Source: Anarhynchus alexandrinus (Eukaryota > Chordata > Aves > Charadriiformes > Charadriidae). Taken from it: a DNA stretch of 64,000 nt. Made by a program: the position numbers and the translations under genes. Below are positions 1 to 12,813 of this stretch, piece after piece. The notes beneath the pieces are model-generated. The model had not been told where the DNA came from, ran no database searches, and was given only the letters and a program-made list of their open reading frames with translations. The stretch is from NCBI GenBank assembly GCA_008711295.1, contig VUYV01000088.1:2351863-2415862 (forward strand). The letters are read 5' to 3'. Every line of letters begins with the position of its first letter. Position 1 is the stretch's first letter.

Positions 1-1194
1 TGACCCAATGGAAGATATTTTGTTTGGACTTCAACGTTTTTTCCACATACTGAAGAAATGCCTTCTCTGACTGAGGGAGAGGTCTCCAGTTTTCTTTAGG
101 AAAATATTTACAATTGTTGTTTCAGTTTGGAAACCTTTTCCATATTATGGCACTTCAGCTACATTAAATATTAAAAAAAATTAATGACTGTAGAGCTGTG
201 CCATTGCATAAAAGGCAGAAACTGAAACCACTTATGAATAGAATTGGAGCAGCCTAGTGTACATTCCAGGCAGAAAAAAGGAGCTAATCAGTAGTTATCC
301 GAGAATCAGGCTTACTTTTAATAATATGTGTGTACATATCCCAGAGTATTTTAAAGATAAGAACTTAATATTATATGCACTTAGGAAATCTGAGTTTGTT
401 TTGGATGCCACAGTACAGTACTGAGACAGACAAGCTTCCATTTGCTTCATGTGAGTTTCTGCTCCACGTTTTTTAAATTTTTGACTTTATTTCGAAGACA
501 GGAACTATACCATCTTTGTTTAGACAAGAAGCATACAACACTTAGATACTTTCAGCACTTAAAAGTGCACTAAGTTATTTCTGATTTGCAATTATTCTCT
601 GTGAAGCAGGACACCAAATAAGCTGTAGGAAGCCTCAGAAGTGATGGGAGTTTGGTTCTGCTTTGGAGCATATTGCTGAGGGGTTGTTTTCGTACAAGAG
701 AAAACCAAACATGACAGAACTGAATTTAACACGTGGCAGATAGTCGTTGTACTTTGGAATGTTTTATAGGTTTAATCCTTGTTTTCCTTCGCTTTAACCT
801 GGCTGGAGGTGGGATGATGCTAGCCTAATGGCTGCTCTGTGCTGCGGCACACGTTGGCTGGCATCTATACTTCCTTACAAAGTGGTTGTTTAACGTGAAA
901 AAAGTCAAGACCTCGGTGGTGTTTGGATAAAACTGCGGTGTAGGTGGGTTTGCTGCGGCTTTTGTTGAAGAAGCCAGCGGTTGTAGTCACCTTTGAGTTT
1001 CAGTTCTGATTAGAGTTGCCGACACCGGGGTTGACTTCTTGTGTAGCCATACATGGTATCGCACCAACTCGTCATCTTCTTACCCAAAGCTTAGCTTACC
1101 CCTCTGAGCCCCATGCTGTCACATCACAAATGTCTCACCTTCCCATGTAACACCAAGGAGAGCTGTGGTGGGAGGCACTGCGGTCCACCAGCTC
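1..1194. other. Unannotated intronic or upstream DNA
   Basis: AT-rich unique-looking sequence. No exon, RNA gene or recognisable transposon was seen on either strand. Confidence 0.5.
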
Positions 1195-1751
1195 CCGAGC
1201 TCTCCAGCTCCCTCTGCTCTGCCCCGGTGAGGCCGCACCTGGAGTACGGTGGCCAGTTCTGGGTACCCAGTTCAAGAAGGACAGGGAACTGCTGGAGAGG
1301 GTCCAGCAAAGGGCTACTAAGATGATTAGGGGATTGGAGCATCTTTCTTACAAGGAAAGGCTGAGGGACTTGGGTCTTTATAGTCTGGAGAAAAGAAGAT
1401 TGAGGGGGGATCTTATCAATGCTTATCAATACTTAAAGGGAGGGTGCCAGGGGGATGGGAACAGTCTTTTTTCAGTGGTGCCCAGTGATAGGACAAGAGG
1501 GAACGGGCACAAACTTGAACATAGGAAGTTCCATCTTAACATGAGGAGGAACTTCTTTACTTTGAGGGTGGCAAAGCACTGGCACAGGCTGCCCAGAGGG
1601 GCGGTGGAATCTCTCACTTTGGAGACATTCCAAACCTGCCTGGACACCGTCCTGTGCAACCTGCTGTAGGTGACCCTGCTTGGGCAGGGGGGTTGGACTG
1701 GATGATTTCCAGAGGTCCCTTCCAACCCTGACCATTCTGTGATTCTGTGAT
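1195..1751 (+). mobile_element. CR1 LINE, 5'-truncated copy with the end of ORF2 and the 3' UTR
   Basis: CR1 is the dominant LINE of birds. This copy holds the C-terminal end of the ORF2 reverse transcriptase protein. One frame carries [12 protein letters not shown] (about 1227-1262). The frame then shifts by one base near 1263-1267 and continues as [18 protein letters not shown] and on through [19 protein letters not shown] to a TAG at 1667-1669. The 3' UTR follows, with the diagnostic run TTGGACTGGATGATTTCCAG, a TCCCTTCCAACC block and a terminal repeat of ATTCTGTG. Apart from that single frameshift the last 115 codons are open, so it is one of the less decayed copies here. Truncation at about 1195 is typical of LINE integration. 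The open frames antisense to it have no meaning of their own. Confidence 0.93.
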
Positions 1752-4700
1752 TGTTTTTTCGGGGAAGATCCCAGCACATTTTGGAACCTCTGTAGATGAG
1801 TCTCTCCATCCACAACAGACACACAGGGACTCCTGAGGTAGAGTAAGACAGATGTTTAATGCCGTAGAGCAGTGCAACATTAAATTTTGGTGAGCTGCAG
1901 AGAGCACTGTATTGAATCCGCTGCTGATGGCATTGGAGTAGCCAAAACTCCAACTGCCAGAATGGATGCTGAGTCCGGAGAAAAAGGTAACGATGTTGTG
2001 TAAGAGGGTTAGAGAAAGGTGTCACCTGCTCTTGTTTAACATTTTTTTTAGTAGTCGTAAACGTAGTAGTAAACGATTGAATAATTTACTATATTTTTTC
2101 TTTACTTAATCCTACAGAAAATCCCCCAAGCCAGGGTTGTAGGCGAAGATCTCCTTATGTTAGATGGTGTGTGCACACAGAGTAAAACCAGCATTTGGAC
2201 TCATTCCGAGTATGCTGTGTGCAAAGCGTAATGCGGGAAAGATGGGCTGGACCGCGGCAAAGGGTGGCGTGTGAGATGAGACACGGCAAGGCGGTTATTC
2301 AGAGGGATAAGCAGGAGTCAGAGCGCACCCAGTCAAACGGCCGCATCTTCTGTGTGTGGCACCAAACGTTGTGAAAGCCGGGAGAGATTTGCTTTGCTCT
2401 CCTCTCTTACAAGCTGTTCTATGAATGTTTTTACAGGGAACATTGGCTACAGATGAGTGGCGTTGGAGCGTTGTGCTGAGATGGTGAGGGCTGACATTGC
2501 TGCTCCAAGGTGGGGGTCAGTGTTCAAGGAGCGTAGTGGTCCGAAAGGGCACGGAGGGCAAAGATGCACACACTGATGCAATGGAGAAGGGAGACAGCAA
2601 ACAGTCAAGGAAAATAATCCCTGTAGCAGCCTTTTGAAGAGGTCCCCAAGCTGCATCCTTGCAGCACTTGACCTTGATGAGGTTTGAGATTTCCAGTGAG
2701 ACGGCCCAAGTGACACAGCTGTATCTGTGATGGGGAAGGAGACTTTGTGGGATGTTGTGACTTTCCTAAATGAGCCAAGCTGCATGTGTTTTCATCTCAG
2801 GGAACATAAAAAAACTATTTAAAAATTGATGTGCATACATTAGACCTGTTCCCCAGCCTTTATCTCCTACCCTAGGTTTCACAAGTACTAACTGAGAAAT
2901 CAGTATAAAATTACTTTGAAGAGAAGAAACTAAAAAACACTTTCAGCAGATCAAAAATAGCAGTATCACTTTTACAGCATTCGGACAAAATACATGTAAT
3001 TGACACAGCGCAGTGGTAGAATGAGGACTCATTTTTAATGCAAGAAGGAACCATGAGATACATTGGTGTGACACGGAGAGAGCAGTAAACTTGTTGTAGC
3101 CAAAGCTACAAAGTCAAAGCCAAAACTCCAGGTTCCACAGACCAAATCTAACTCTCTTCTTCCACAACCTCCTACAGCTTTTAGTAAGAAGAAAAATTAT
3201 TATTGTGAAAACTGCCATGCTCACTTTGAAAAATTGCTAGAATTTGTCTTCAGATTTCAATGAAAATTAATCAAATTGGTTTTTATACTCCAGTTGTCTG
3301 GTGAAACCTGCAAGGAGGATAAAGTGGGATATACGTTGTATTTTTGCTTCTTCATTTGCTTTATTGTTTAGCTTTCAGTCTCATATAAATGTCAACGAGA
3401 GTGACCATCCAAAGCTCTGGGTGCCCCTGATGTATGTTGTAATATATGGGAATGTCACAGATACAAAGTAAAACTGGATAATTTAACCATCCTGTGAAAA
3501 GGCGTGTGAGAATGGTTTGAGGGAAGGTTGTATTTTTATTTAAAGCGGGTATTTTTAGTGTCTTTCCATGGCAGAAGCAGATAGCTAACCCGTACTAGAA
3601 ACCCTAACTGGATGCCTGTTGTAAATGCAAATTACTTTGAGGAAAGAGCTTTTTAAAAGGTAAATTTTTCATTTTTAATTAGTCATAAAGCTAAAAGCTG
3701 ATATGCAAGTATTGTCGCCAGAGTAATTAAACTGGACTTCAAAAAATTAGTTTAATTATTGTTGTGCAAGTTTGTGTACAGATGGCCTTAATTTCAACAT
3801 AAATATAGCCTATAGAGAGGTAGCAAAAATCCACTTTCCAAACAAAAAAAATTGTGACCAATTTGCTTTTGAAATCTGAGTGTCCAAATAAGTTTTTATG
3901 GCAGTAATAAGGGAGGGAGGTTGTTTATTTTCAATGGGGTTTTTTTTCTCAAATATTTGCAGTTTTACCCCCTCAGGTAAAATGTTAGAAGCACATAGAA
4001 ACACTCTTGGACCTCTTTGTCATTTTTCTCAAATTGTCACAAGAAGAGAAGAAAAAGCAAAGGCAGGAAGCTATTAAAAATAAATAAAACTTTTACTTGA
4101 ATTTATTGCATATCTTGTTTTGATGAAATTCCAAACTCTTGCTTAGTGAAATTAAAGCGGCCGCTATAAAACGTCTGCTGACTATAGCTTCTGCTGGTCT
4201 CCCTGTTTTCCAGACCCCACAGCGCTTTCCCCACAGCCTCTGATTTGGGAAGGTTCCTGCCTGTAGGTGATAATGTCAAGAACTTCATAACACGTGAACA
4301 CAGTTGGTTCGATATTTGTTTTCTCCCCGGAGGTCTTGAGTGGCCTCTGCTTGCCACAAACCTCTTGAGATCTCTGAAAATGAAGTTACTGGTTTTGTCC
4401 AGCTGTATCCTCGATTCTGGCGGCGTTAACCCATAGCCATCCCAACATGCCTGCGAAAAAGTAACCGGGCTACTCAAGCTAAAACTCTGGTTGAAAACAT
4501 GTCATTTGCTTTAGCCGCCTCTGGTTTGGGTTTGGAGTTTTGGTTTGGTTTTGTTCTTAGAAGTACCTTAAAAACCCGTTAGCTGGACGGGCTGGTCGGG
4601 GCAGCCGAGGGGGAGGATGGTTCAGCTCCAGCTCCTCCCGGACCCGGCTGCTGGGAAAGTCTTCAACAACTGTTTTGGAAAGTTCCCTTTTTTTGGTGCC

Positions 4701-6639
4701 TCAGAAATCTCCGAACGGAGACTAAATTCTCCTGCACAGCAGGAATTAAAGCAAGGAGCTCTTGATCTTCTCTATGAAATCTCTCTTGTGTTGCGAGATT
4801 TTAACATATAAATATTGACCACCTCAGACGGCGGATAAGATGATGTGAAGGTAAAAACAATTCCTCAGGTGGTGATGTGCCACACAGTGTGAAGTCCAAA
4901 GGACGTAGAGAACAGCTGAATTATTTGTATGAAAAGGGAAATTTCTATTTAACCTGCGGGGTAGCTGTGGCCCTTGCTGCTGCCAGGGCGTAGAGGGAGA
5001 TGCGATCGTAGTTCTGCTTAGTCCTTAACGCTTGTCCTCGCCAAACCATTTCATTAAATCAGCCTCTGATAGTGGGTGGACAACGAAGAGAAGCGTTAGC
5101 TTTATAGCATGTATAAGAAAGCTGAGAAAAAGAATTGAAGACCCTGGCTTTCAATGTGTCTTTTTAATTCTTGTTGTCAAGCTGGAGAACTCAAAAGGGG
5201 GTTCCTACACATGTCCAGGGCCATCGAAGCCCTTGGTGAAATAGCCAAGATCTGCAAGTTTTAAATACATCTTCGAGCCTGGCCCAGCAACGCAACTCCC
5301 GCCTTCTGTGTTTCTCATGGACCAAAAAAAAAACCCAACCCCATATATTTATAAATCCTTCAGTGCTATTTTAACACTTTTATTCTCAGTACTTTAGTAT
5401 ATGCTGCTTAAAATGGACATGTGTGCAGCCGCATTATCCGCTGCCTGAATGACAAATGGTTTATCAAGCACTGACAGAGCGCCCGGCTTCACGCTGAACG
5501 GAGGGAGGCAGCGGCAAGGACTCTGCCTTCAGAGAGATTAACTTCCAGATAGGCAAATAATAATAAACAACAGCCCGTAAGCAAAGGGCCAGAAGAGAGG
5601 AATCGAGACCATAAACCGGAATCACAATGATCCAAACGGACAAAGGGAAGCGGATTTGTATATCTGAGCTTGAAATATGATAAATGAGTGGCAGATTAAC
5701 GTTGCTAGGCTCCATGATCGCAGCGAGATTTGAAAGAGGGAAACGTGGAGAAGGGCAGTGCAGGAGAGCGGCGAAGACGACAGCAGCCGGCGAGCGGGGA
5801 AAGAAGCGGAGATTTCGGCGGGGGTGAAGGGAGCGGGTCCCCGAAGGTGAGACTGGGGGGATAGAACCTCGTGGGGGGTTCTGCAGGAGAGGGTGGCGTG
5901 GTCCGAGCTGTGAGATGTATGTCAGTGGGGTATTTAAGGCTGGAAGAAAGGCGGTAAGAACATATAGTTTAATCATTTAGGCGCTACGTACTATAGTGGC
6001 TGAGCTATTAAACCCCAAGATTTTCAAAAGGTGCATCTGAAAGATATACAGGAGTTCATGCTTTCACACTCCGGTATTTGCATTCACTTTGCTATCAATG
6101 TGTCTTGATCCATTTTTTCTCCCTGATGGTGGTAAATGCTTTTGAATCATTTGAAATAAGTCTTATGACATACGGTGCTGTTTGATTTATGCCTGAGCCA
6201 TACTGGTCTTCTCTGTCCCATCAGAAAGTTAGGTAGGCGATGGAAAGTTCCAGCCCTCCTGCTTACTCTAAAGCATTGCTCCCAGACTGCTCCCTCGTGT
6301 TTTGATTCTTTTATTGGTCGGGGTGACCTGTAGTATGGGTGTAGCAGGAGCTGAGCATCTGTGGTGATTCCCAAGGGGATGGGTGGGTGTCGTGTCTAAT
6401 CTCTGCTCTCTAATCTCACCGACTATCCCAATGTGTGGCAGGGGAGAAAGTCGCTTCACAGAGAACCATCAAAATACTGAAAGTTTTGATAATACCGCCA
6501 CAGACCACCTCTTAACCTGCATGTACAATGTTACCCCATTACAGATAAGAATTTGATGTTAGTCTGTTGTGCTCATGGATGAATTAGAAATAGTTAATGG
6601 AAATAAAGCTGGTGCCGTCTAAGAGCCATCTGAGAGTTG
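1752..6639. other. Intronic or upstream DNA without a recognised gene
   Basis: Mostly AT-rich unique sequence. It includes a cluster of three TAATTA motifs at 3676-3758 and a CpG-rich patch at about 5470-5850, listed separately. I see no coding exon with convincing splice sites and protein similarity. Confidence 0.5.
5470..5850. promoter_or_regulatory. CpG-rich patch, candidate alternative promoter / noncoding first exon
   Basis: About 15 CpGs fall in the 180 bases from 5701 to 5880, in surroundings with few, and further CpGs lie near 5480. On the plus strand the patch contains a donor-like CCGAAG|GTGAGA with the intron starting at 5847, so it could be a noncoding first exon reading toward the KLHL29 coding exon. 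No TATA box is evident. A 170-codon open frame runs antisense through it and is probably a by-product of composition. Promoter function is inference only. Confidence 0.3.
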
Positions 6640-6785
6640 GAGAAGCAGTGTGGCCCAGTGGCTGGACACAGACCTGTGACAGCATCTCAGACCTTTCCTG
6701 TCACTTTGTTCATGCCATAGTTGGTGACTTTGGGTAGGTCACTCCCTGCCTCAATTTCTCCATCCAGCCAAGATGATAATTTACT
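6640..6785 (+). repeat. MIR-type SINE fossil
   Basis: The stretch follows the MIR consensus order: a GTGGCCCAGTGG-type head, then a Pol III-derived middle, then TGACTTTGGGTAGGTCACT and CTGCCTCAATTTCTCCATC. These correspond to the familiar 'gacctTGGGcaagTcact ... gCCTCAaTTTcctCATC' section. The copy is diverged, as expected for a SINE that spread before amniotes diversified. Confidence 0.75.
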
Positions 6786-8741
6786 CTAGTTTTTTGTCAT
6801 ATTCCATGCTCTAGAGCTGAAAGTTTTGCATCCTTACTATATTTGGAAGAAGAATGAAATGCTGGTGGAGTGACTGTATTTATTTTCAAGGAATTTGATA
6901 AAGAACTACAATTCAGATACTTTGGAGTGAAAGTGCCCTGGTTTTTGCACCTCTTCTGTGAGATGGCATCGCTCTTGGAGAAATGTTTGTATAATAAAAT
7001 ACTGTGAACTGACACTATTGCCAAATGAGATTGTGATGAATAGAGCATTTGTAGTATTAAATCCATGGGCACTTTATATTGTTATGACAATAATAGTTTG
7101 CATTGTTGTAATAAGTTACACTTCTTCTTCTTTTAAAAAATAAATTTAGTTAGACCTTAATGCATCTCGGAAAACATACCCTCCACTGAAATCAGATGTG
7201 CATCTCTTGGAATAAAATTGCTTTAAACATATATAGAGGTACCTTGTATGGCATATCATAGGCAATTGTGAAATAAATGATGTTTATCGGTGTGCCTTAC
7301 GTAAAAAGATTGCAAATACGTGGGCCTTTTTGTAGTTCAGGTTTGGCATAATCATTGACATAACTCTTCTGCTTTTAATAAACAAAATTACATTGCAGCT
7401 GACACTTGAAACTCTTTTATTAGAAACAGCCAGGGACAGAGCCCTGCAGTGAGGGGCTGGGGGGTTAAACATAGCATTTTAGAGATTTTATTCCCCTTTC
7501 CCTAATTGTAGGTATGGGGTGCCATGCTTACAGCTCAGCTTCAGAGACCCTTGAAGGATTTTATGAACCTGCAGCTGCCCGTGCAGTTTGTTGAAAACCT
7601 TCCATTTTCATACCGGGAGCTGGGATGAGCTGTGTTCCTAAACGGGCAGGAAAAAAGTGCTTTGACTTAACAGGTGCCATCCATGTTAAAAGGATGATTT
7701 TGAAGATTATTAGCTGGTATGACTAAGATTTATGATGCAATCTGCTTTTTTTCCTCTTCTTTAGTGCAGATAAGGGGGGTTATTATTGTTAGTAGCAATA
7801 CCTATTAAAATAAACCCCATGAAGCAGTTTCAAGGATTTGATAAAAATGAATATAAAGTTGAAGCTCCCAGCTTATCTTTAACTCAAGTGATTTTCATGG
7901 GGTTATAACTCTTCTGGCATGGGATAAGGGAGCAGGAGTGTGATTTTTATCCTCACGCTACAATAGAAGGAAAAACCACATTTTGTATTCCATTCATTAT
8001 ACGTTACCGCTCAGGTTTGCGTCTGCATAGGAGAGTTATTAGAGATCACGCGTAGGTGGGAGCGGGTGGGGAATTTGCATGGATGGCTCATTTTTCAGGT
8101 TGCGATCAGTGGTGTCTAAATACCAGGTTCTACAAGTAGTTTTAGGGAGAGTCTTTCCTACCGAGATGTGCTCAGAAGAGCTGGAGAAGCCTAAGGGTGG
8201 GGGGAGCTTCAAAGAGCTCTCATCAGGATGCTTTTTGCTGTCAAGCGGCCGGGTCTCGAGCTTCCCGTCCTGCCTGCTGAGTCGCCTCCTCCTTCTCTCC
8301 TACTCCTCGCTCTCTTCTTAGATCTGAAGACTGCCATGACTTGATCTGTTGATCAAGAAGAAGTCATTGGCAGCATCAGCTGGAAATTTTGACAATAGAG
8401 TGTGTTTTTATGTCTGCCTTGGCAAGTACCCGTGTGTCCATCCCAGGCAGAGTGGAAGTGAATGATCCTGAATTGGCACAAGAACAGTAAGATATGGTAT
8501 TGAATTTTTCTTGATTTCCCTGTTTTGATATTATGGAGGATTTCTTATTCTAAGTTTCAAAGCCAAACAAGTCACTTTTCATGTTTGGGATTTTTTTTTT
8601 GCACTATTTTTTGAGGGTGTTCATTTTGCTGTTGCTGAATTATTTTCACTCAGAACCTTGTATTATGAAATAATTTTCAATACAGCACCTAGCATGACCA
8701 GATTATGAGTTAGGTGTAACTAAAAGCTAAAAATTTTAGGG

Positions 8742-8758
8742 TTTTTTTTTTTTTTTTT
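8742..8758. repeat. Poly-T tract (17 T)
   Basis: Uninterrupted run of 17 T, followed 26 bases later by an undetermined base (N at 8784). It may mark a low-quality or gap-filled position. Confidence 0.9.
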
Positions 8759-11700
8759 GGATGTGAGAAAAAGACAGGGTGCANAAGGTACTGGTGACTC
8801 AAAAAACATTTTTTTAAAAGTGTCCTTGCCAAATATTAAAGGAATAGTTCAGATTAAGATTTTTTCCTTCAAGTAATACCTAAGTTTATTTTTTAAATGA
8901 AATCTTTTACATTTGTGGGTCTTCCTGGGGATTTGGGGGATATCTGTGGAGTGTTGGGGGTTTTTAATATATATACCATTTGTGCAATCCAAATGTTAAA
9001 TGCTGTTGACTTGGACAATTAAATTAGTTCAGTAGCTTGACTCCTCTGCTGAGTAAGAGGTGTTTGCAGGTTGTACAGCTGAGCGTGATCTTGTGTCCCC
9101 GACAACGCTGGGGAATGCTGCATTCGCAAAAAACATTATTTTGGCTTTTGACTTGTTGTAGTCTGAAAACTTAATCTGGAATCTAGTGACATTGGTTTGA
9201 CCAATATTGTTTTTTCTTGGCAGTGTATTTTTTATTTAGTATTTTATTTTGTCTCGGTTTCTGAGTGTTCAGCATGCTGCTGGTTTAGATTTGTGAAAAG
9301 CAAATGAGTTGTCGTGTTCCCAAGGAACAAAAAGGTTTGGATTGGTGGAAGCACATGGGCTTCATTGCTCAGCATTCACATGCTGGTCGAGAAAGAAAGG
9401 ATCGGTACTAAAAGAGGGTTTGAGTTTTCCATCGGTGTCATGGTAGGGCGCTCCGGTCCCTCCGCAAGCGGGCTCTCGGATGCAGGGCCTCCCATCTTGG
9501 CGGAGCTCTGGCATCTTGTTAAAAGCAAAGCATGGAGACCTGGCTCCGCCGGCTTCCTCAAAAGCCTTTTTGCGTCTTGGCCAGGTGATGGGATATCTTG
9601 GATTAAACTGCCATGTGTTTGGTTGAAAGCTTAAATGCCAGATACGAGGTAGTGATTTCCTGGAAGCCGCGCGCAGGTTTGCGTTCTCCCCGGGGTGCGT
9701 GCGGGATGGCGTGTGTGACATCCCTCGAGCAGGCCACTTTTAAGCAGCTGAATGCCGAGGCTTTCATTCTCACTTCCTTCATGTTTATTAAAAATGACTA
9801 GAAAGAAGTTCAGAACTTTTGTATCTGATATGTGTTATATCTATTATGGTGTCAGACAACTAAGAAAAAAGTCAGTGGCTAATGAGTCTTAATTGTAACA
9901 AAACATCAAATCATTGTCACTTCTGCTGCAGTAAATGGCATTCATTAAATTAATCCACTCCATTACAGAAGTATTTTGCACAGAATACCATGACCCTACT
10001 GCTTCTGTAACAGTAATAAGCTGAACGTATCGCTGTGCCACTATTAGGTATATTAGAAAGCAGTTTGAAGCATGGCTGCATGACCTGAAGCAACATCAGC
10101 AGGTCTCAGGTAGCATGTTTGAAAAAATAAACTACCTTAATTAGAGACGGGACTAAAGCAGACCCTACATGTGAACATTCCAGTAGCTTAGCACTGCAGG
10201 AAATAAAAAGCTGGATCAAGAACCTCTTTGGCTGCATTTGTAGAGCAGCACAAGCCAAAACAAAGCTTAGACCTTGAACTGGGAATGGGGAATTTTGAAA
10301 TCCGGATATTGCTCCTTTTTCTTCGCTCTTATGACCACCTTTTAACTTCAGAGCTAAACCCACCGTGCCGTCTCTCCCTGTCCCCCCTGGGTAGCAGAAA
10401 ACCGAGAACTGCATCGCACCCCAATGCTTTTTTTTTTTTTTACAACGCCGCCATCAAAAATTTCTGGCAGGAGTTGCTTTGACTTTTAACAGCGTTCTAT
10501 TTCATACCATATGTGTACATACACCAAGCGATGATATACCGTGTTTGTAACTAGGGAATGGCCTGCTTTATTAAACATCCCCCTTGCCAACAGTAAAAAT
10601 GAACAGCCACCGTAAACACAGACGCGGGGAGGGAAGAATAGTCCGAGCCGTGTGGCAGCTCATTGTACCTAAGGAAGAAAACGTCAACCTCTAATTGGCT
10701 CTGAATGCAGCCCACCTACTTAGCAAAACAGGCTGCCAAAAGCAAATTGCCCCGTTGCTCCGTGCGCCGCGCTGCCTTCCCATTGAACGCAGGCAAATGG
10801 GAGGCTTTCGCCTTCATTTTCCAAACCCTCCATGAGTTGGCAAAAAGCTGTCTCGGGGAGAGCCTCTCTGTCTTGAATAAAAACCTCCCGAGGATGCGTT
10901 CCCTCCTTTGCCTCCTCTGAGGGTGGTGCTGCTCCAATTCTTCTTGAAATTTGAAGGCGACTGCGGGGGGGGGAAAGGGGGGTGTATTTGTTTTGTGAGG
11001 AAGGGATTTATTTCTGTGGGGTTTTTTGTTTTTTTTTTTTTTTGGGAAAACACATTTTGGCCCAGGAAGAATGAGCAAAATGACAATCTGTCTTGGAGCT
11101 CTTAAGCTACTAAGCACAACGTTCAGTGCTTATATGTTGTCACGTTGCCAGCAGCGGGTATGCAGAGACAATGCAGAGAAGAAGAAATTAATGTATGCCA
11201 TCCTTAAAACAACTCTATTGAGAGCCAATACTTCGTTTTCACTTACGAAATTGTAATCATCAGTTTTGGCCCATCCCAGGCACCGGAATGTGACAGGGAT
11301 GCTCCTGGAACAAACTGCACTGTGGGATTTAACTCCATGAATTCTGTCACAAATAGAAGTGGTTGGTCAATTGGCAGGTTTTCCTGCTGGCCACTGAAAT
11401 TTTCCCTTGTAAGCTAATAAAATTAATTGTCCAAAACTAAAGTCTCCTGCGAGGGGTTAGCAGTAGATAGCTGAATTGGGAGAGAAGGGGGTTGTTGGTT
11501 CTCTTAAAGGTTTCTGCTAAATACTTTATTTAGGAGGGAACTTTCCCTCCCCCTGGTTTTTGGATGAAACTATGCTTAGAAGCTTAATAAATTATAAGTA
11601 TGTCACTTCCATTTCATCACTACTAAATTCCCACCTGCTTCTTCACCTCTGTTTTGTCCTCCCCACATCTGAGAACAGGATACGAGTCCTTTGTTTCTTT

Positions 11701-12798
11701 TTAATGGTGTCAGCTTGCCGGACCGTTGGTACATCAGGTCGCTCTTGTTCACTGAATTATTTCATTTGGATATTTTAAGATGGTAAAAGAAAGGTCAAAA
11801 AGGTAAGAGAAGACAAGTAAAGAAAACAAACCGCCTGTTTGGGTCAGTCTTGCTTGCGGGCAGGGGGGGAAGGTCTTGGATTAATTCTTACTTTGACATG
11901 AAACAAAGAGGAAAGGGGGCCTGAACAGGGGCACGTGGTGGAAGGGGAGGTGGTGAGTAGAAATATGAGACAAAATGGAGGTGTGGTAAGGACAGAGGAA
12001 AAAAGTTGATTGAAAGAATGATCAACGCTGAGGGAGAAAACTGGGAGAGGCTGCAAGGGGGCTTCCTCCATGCCGCAGAGTCCCAGCTTTAAGCTGCATC
12101 TGAAGGTGGTCTGCTGTTGCCTCTTCTCCCTCCCCATCATCCTCCAAGCTAACTGGGGACCTCCTTCACTGGGCTTCCCTTGAGCCTTTCCCATCACCCC
12201 GAGACCCCACTGCTGCCAGGGCAGGGAGCCCTGTGCTGCCCCCAAGTCGTGGTACTAGAAAGGCGGAGGGATGGCCGCGATACCTTTTAAATGGCTTGTT
12301 TGGCAAGTGAGTAAGTTAGTCGAGTTTTCTTGGCTGCTTCAGAGAGCCAGTGGTTCAAGATTAAAAACCAGACAGTGCCAGCAAGTTGTGTTTTGTACAT
12401 TCCTGAAAAGGGCTTTAATTCGGTGTTATCTGATATTTCCATGGTTGTGACAACGGCATAGTTGCATTTCTCATTTAAAAAAACCACAGTGACTTCACAA
12501 ATAGGGTTTGGCTCCTCCTCCCCAAGGAATTTAATCTTGGCCATTTTGCTAAGTGTGTTAAAGTTGTTATTCCTTTTCCCTTCCATCTGCACATTACTGA
12601 CACAACATGACTTGCGTAGACTTTACTGTAACCTGTACTTTAGCTGGTCAATGTAATTTATAACAGAAAAGCTGCATATTATAATGACATAGCTTTCATA
12701 ATACGCATGTGTTGCCTTCACTCTGCTGTTTTATGGCAGTGCTACAAAATATTTTACCAGCGTCTGTGTAAATCCCATAATCTTAAAAATGAAATGGC

Positions 12799-12813
12799 AA
12801 AAAAAAAAAAAAA
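12799..12813. repeat. Poly-A tract (15 A)
   Basis: Simple homopolymer. No processed gene copy was recognised upstream on either strand. Confidence 0.9.

Noticed and set aside
1426..2025. 199-codon minus-strand open frame
   Set aside because: Its greater part is antisense to the CR1 ORF2 tail and 3' UTR, so it is a shadow of the LINE.
5464..5976. 170-codon minus-strand open frame across the CpG patch
   Set aside because: No recognisable domain; low stop density is expected in a CpG-rich stretch. The patch itself is kept as a promoter/exon candidate.
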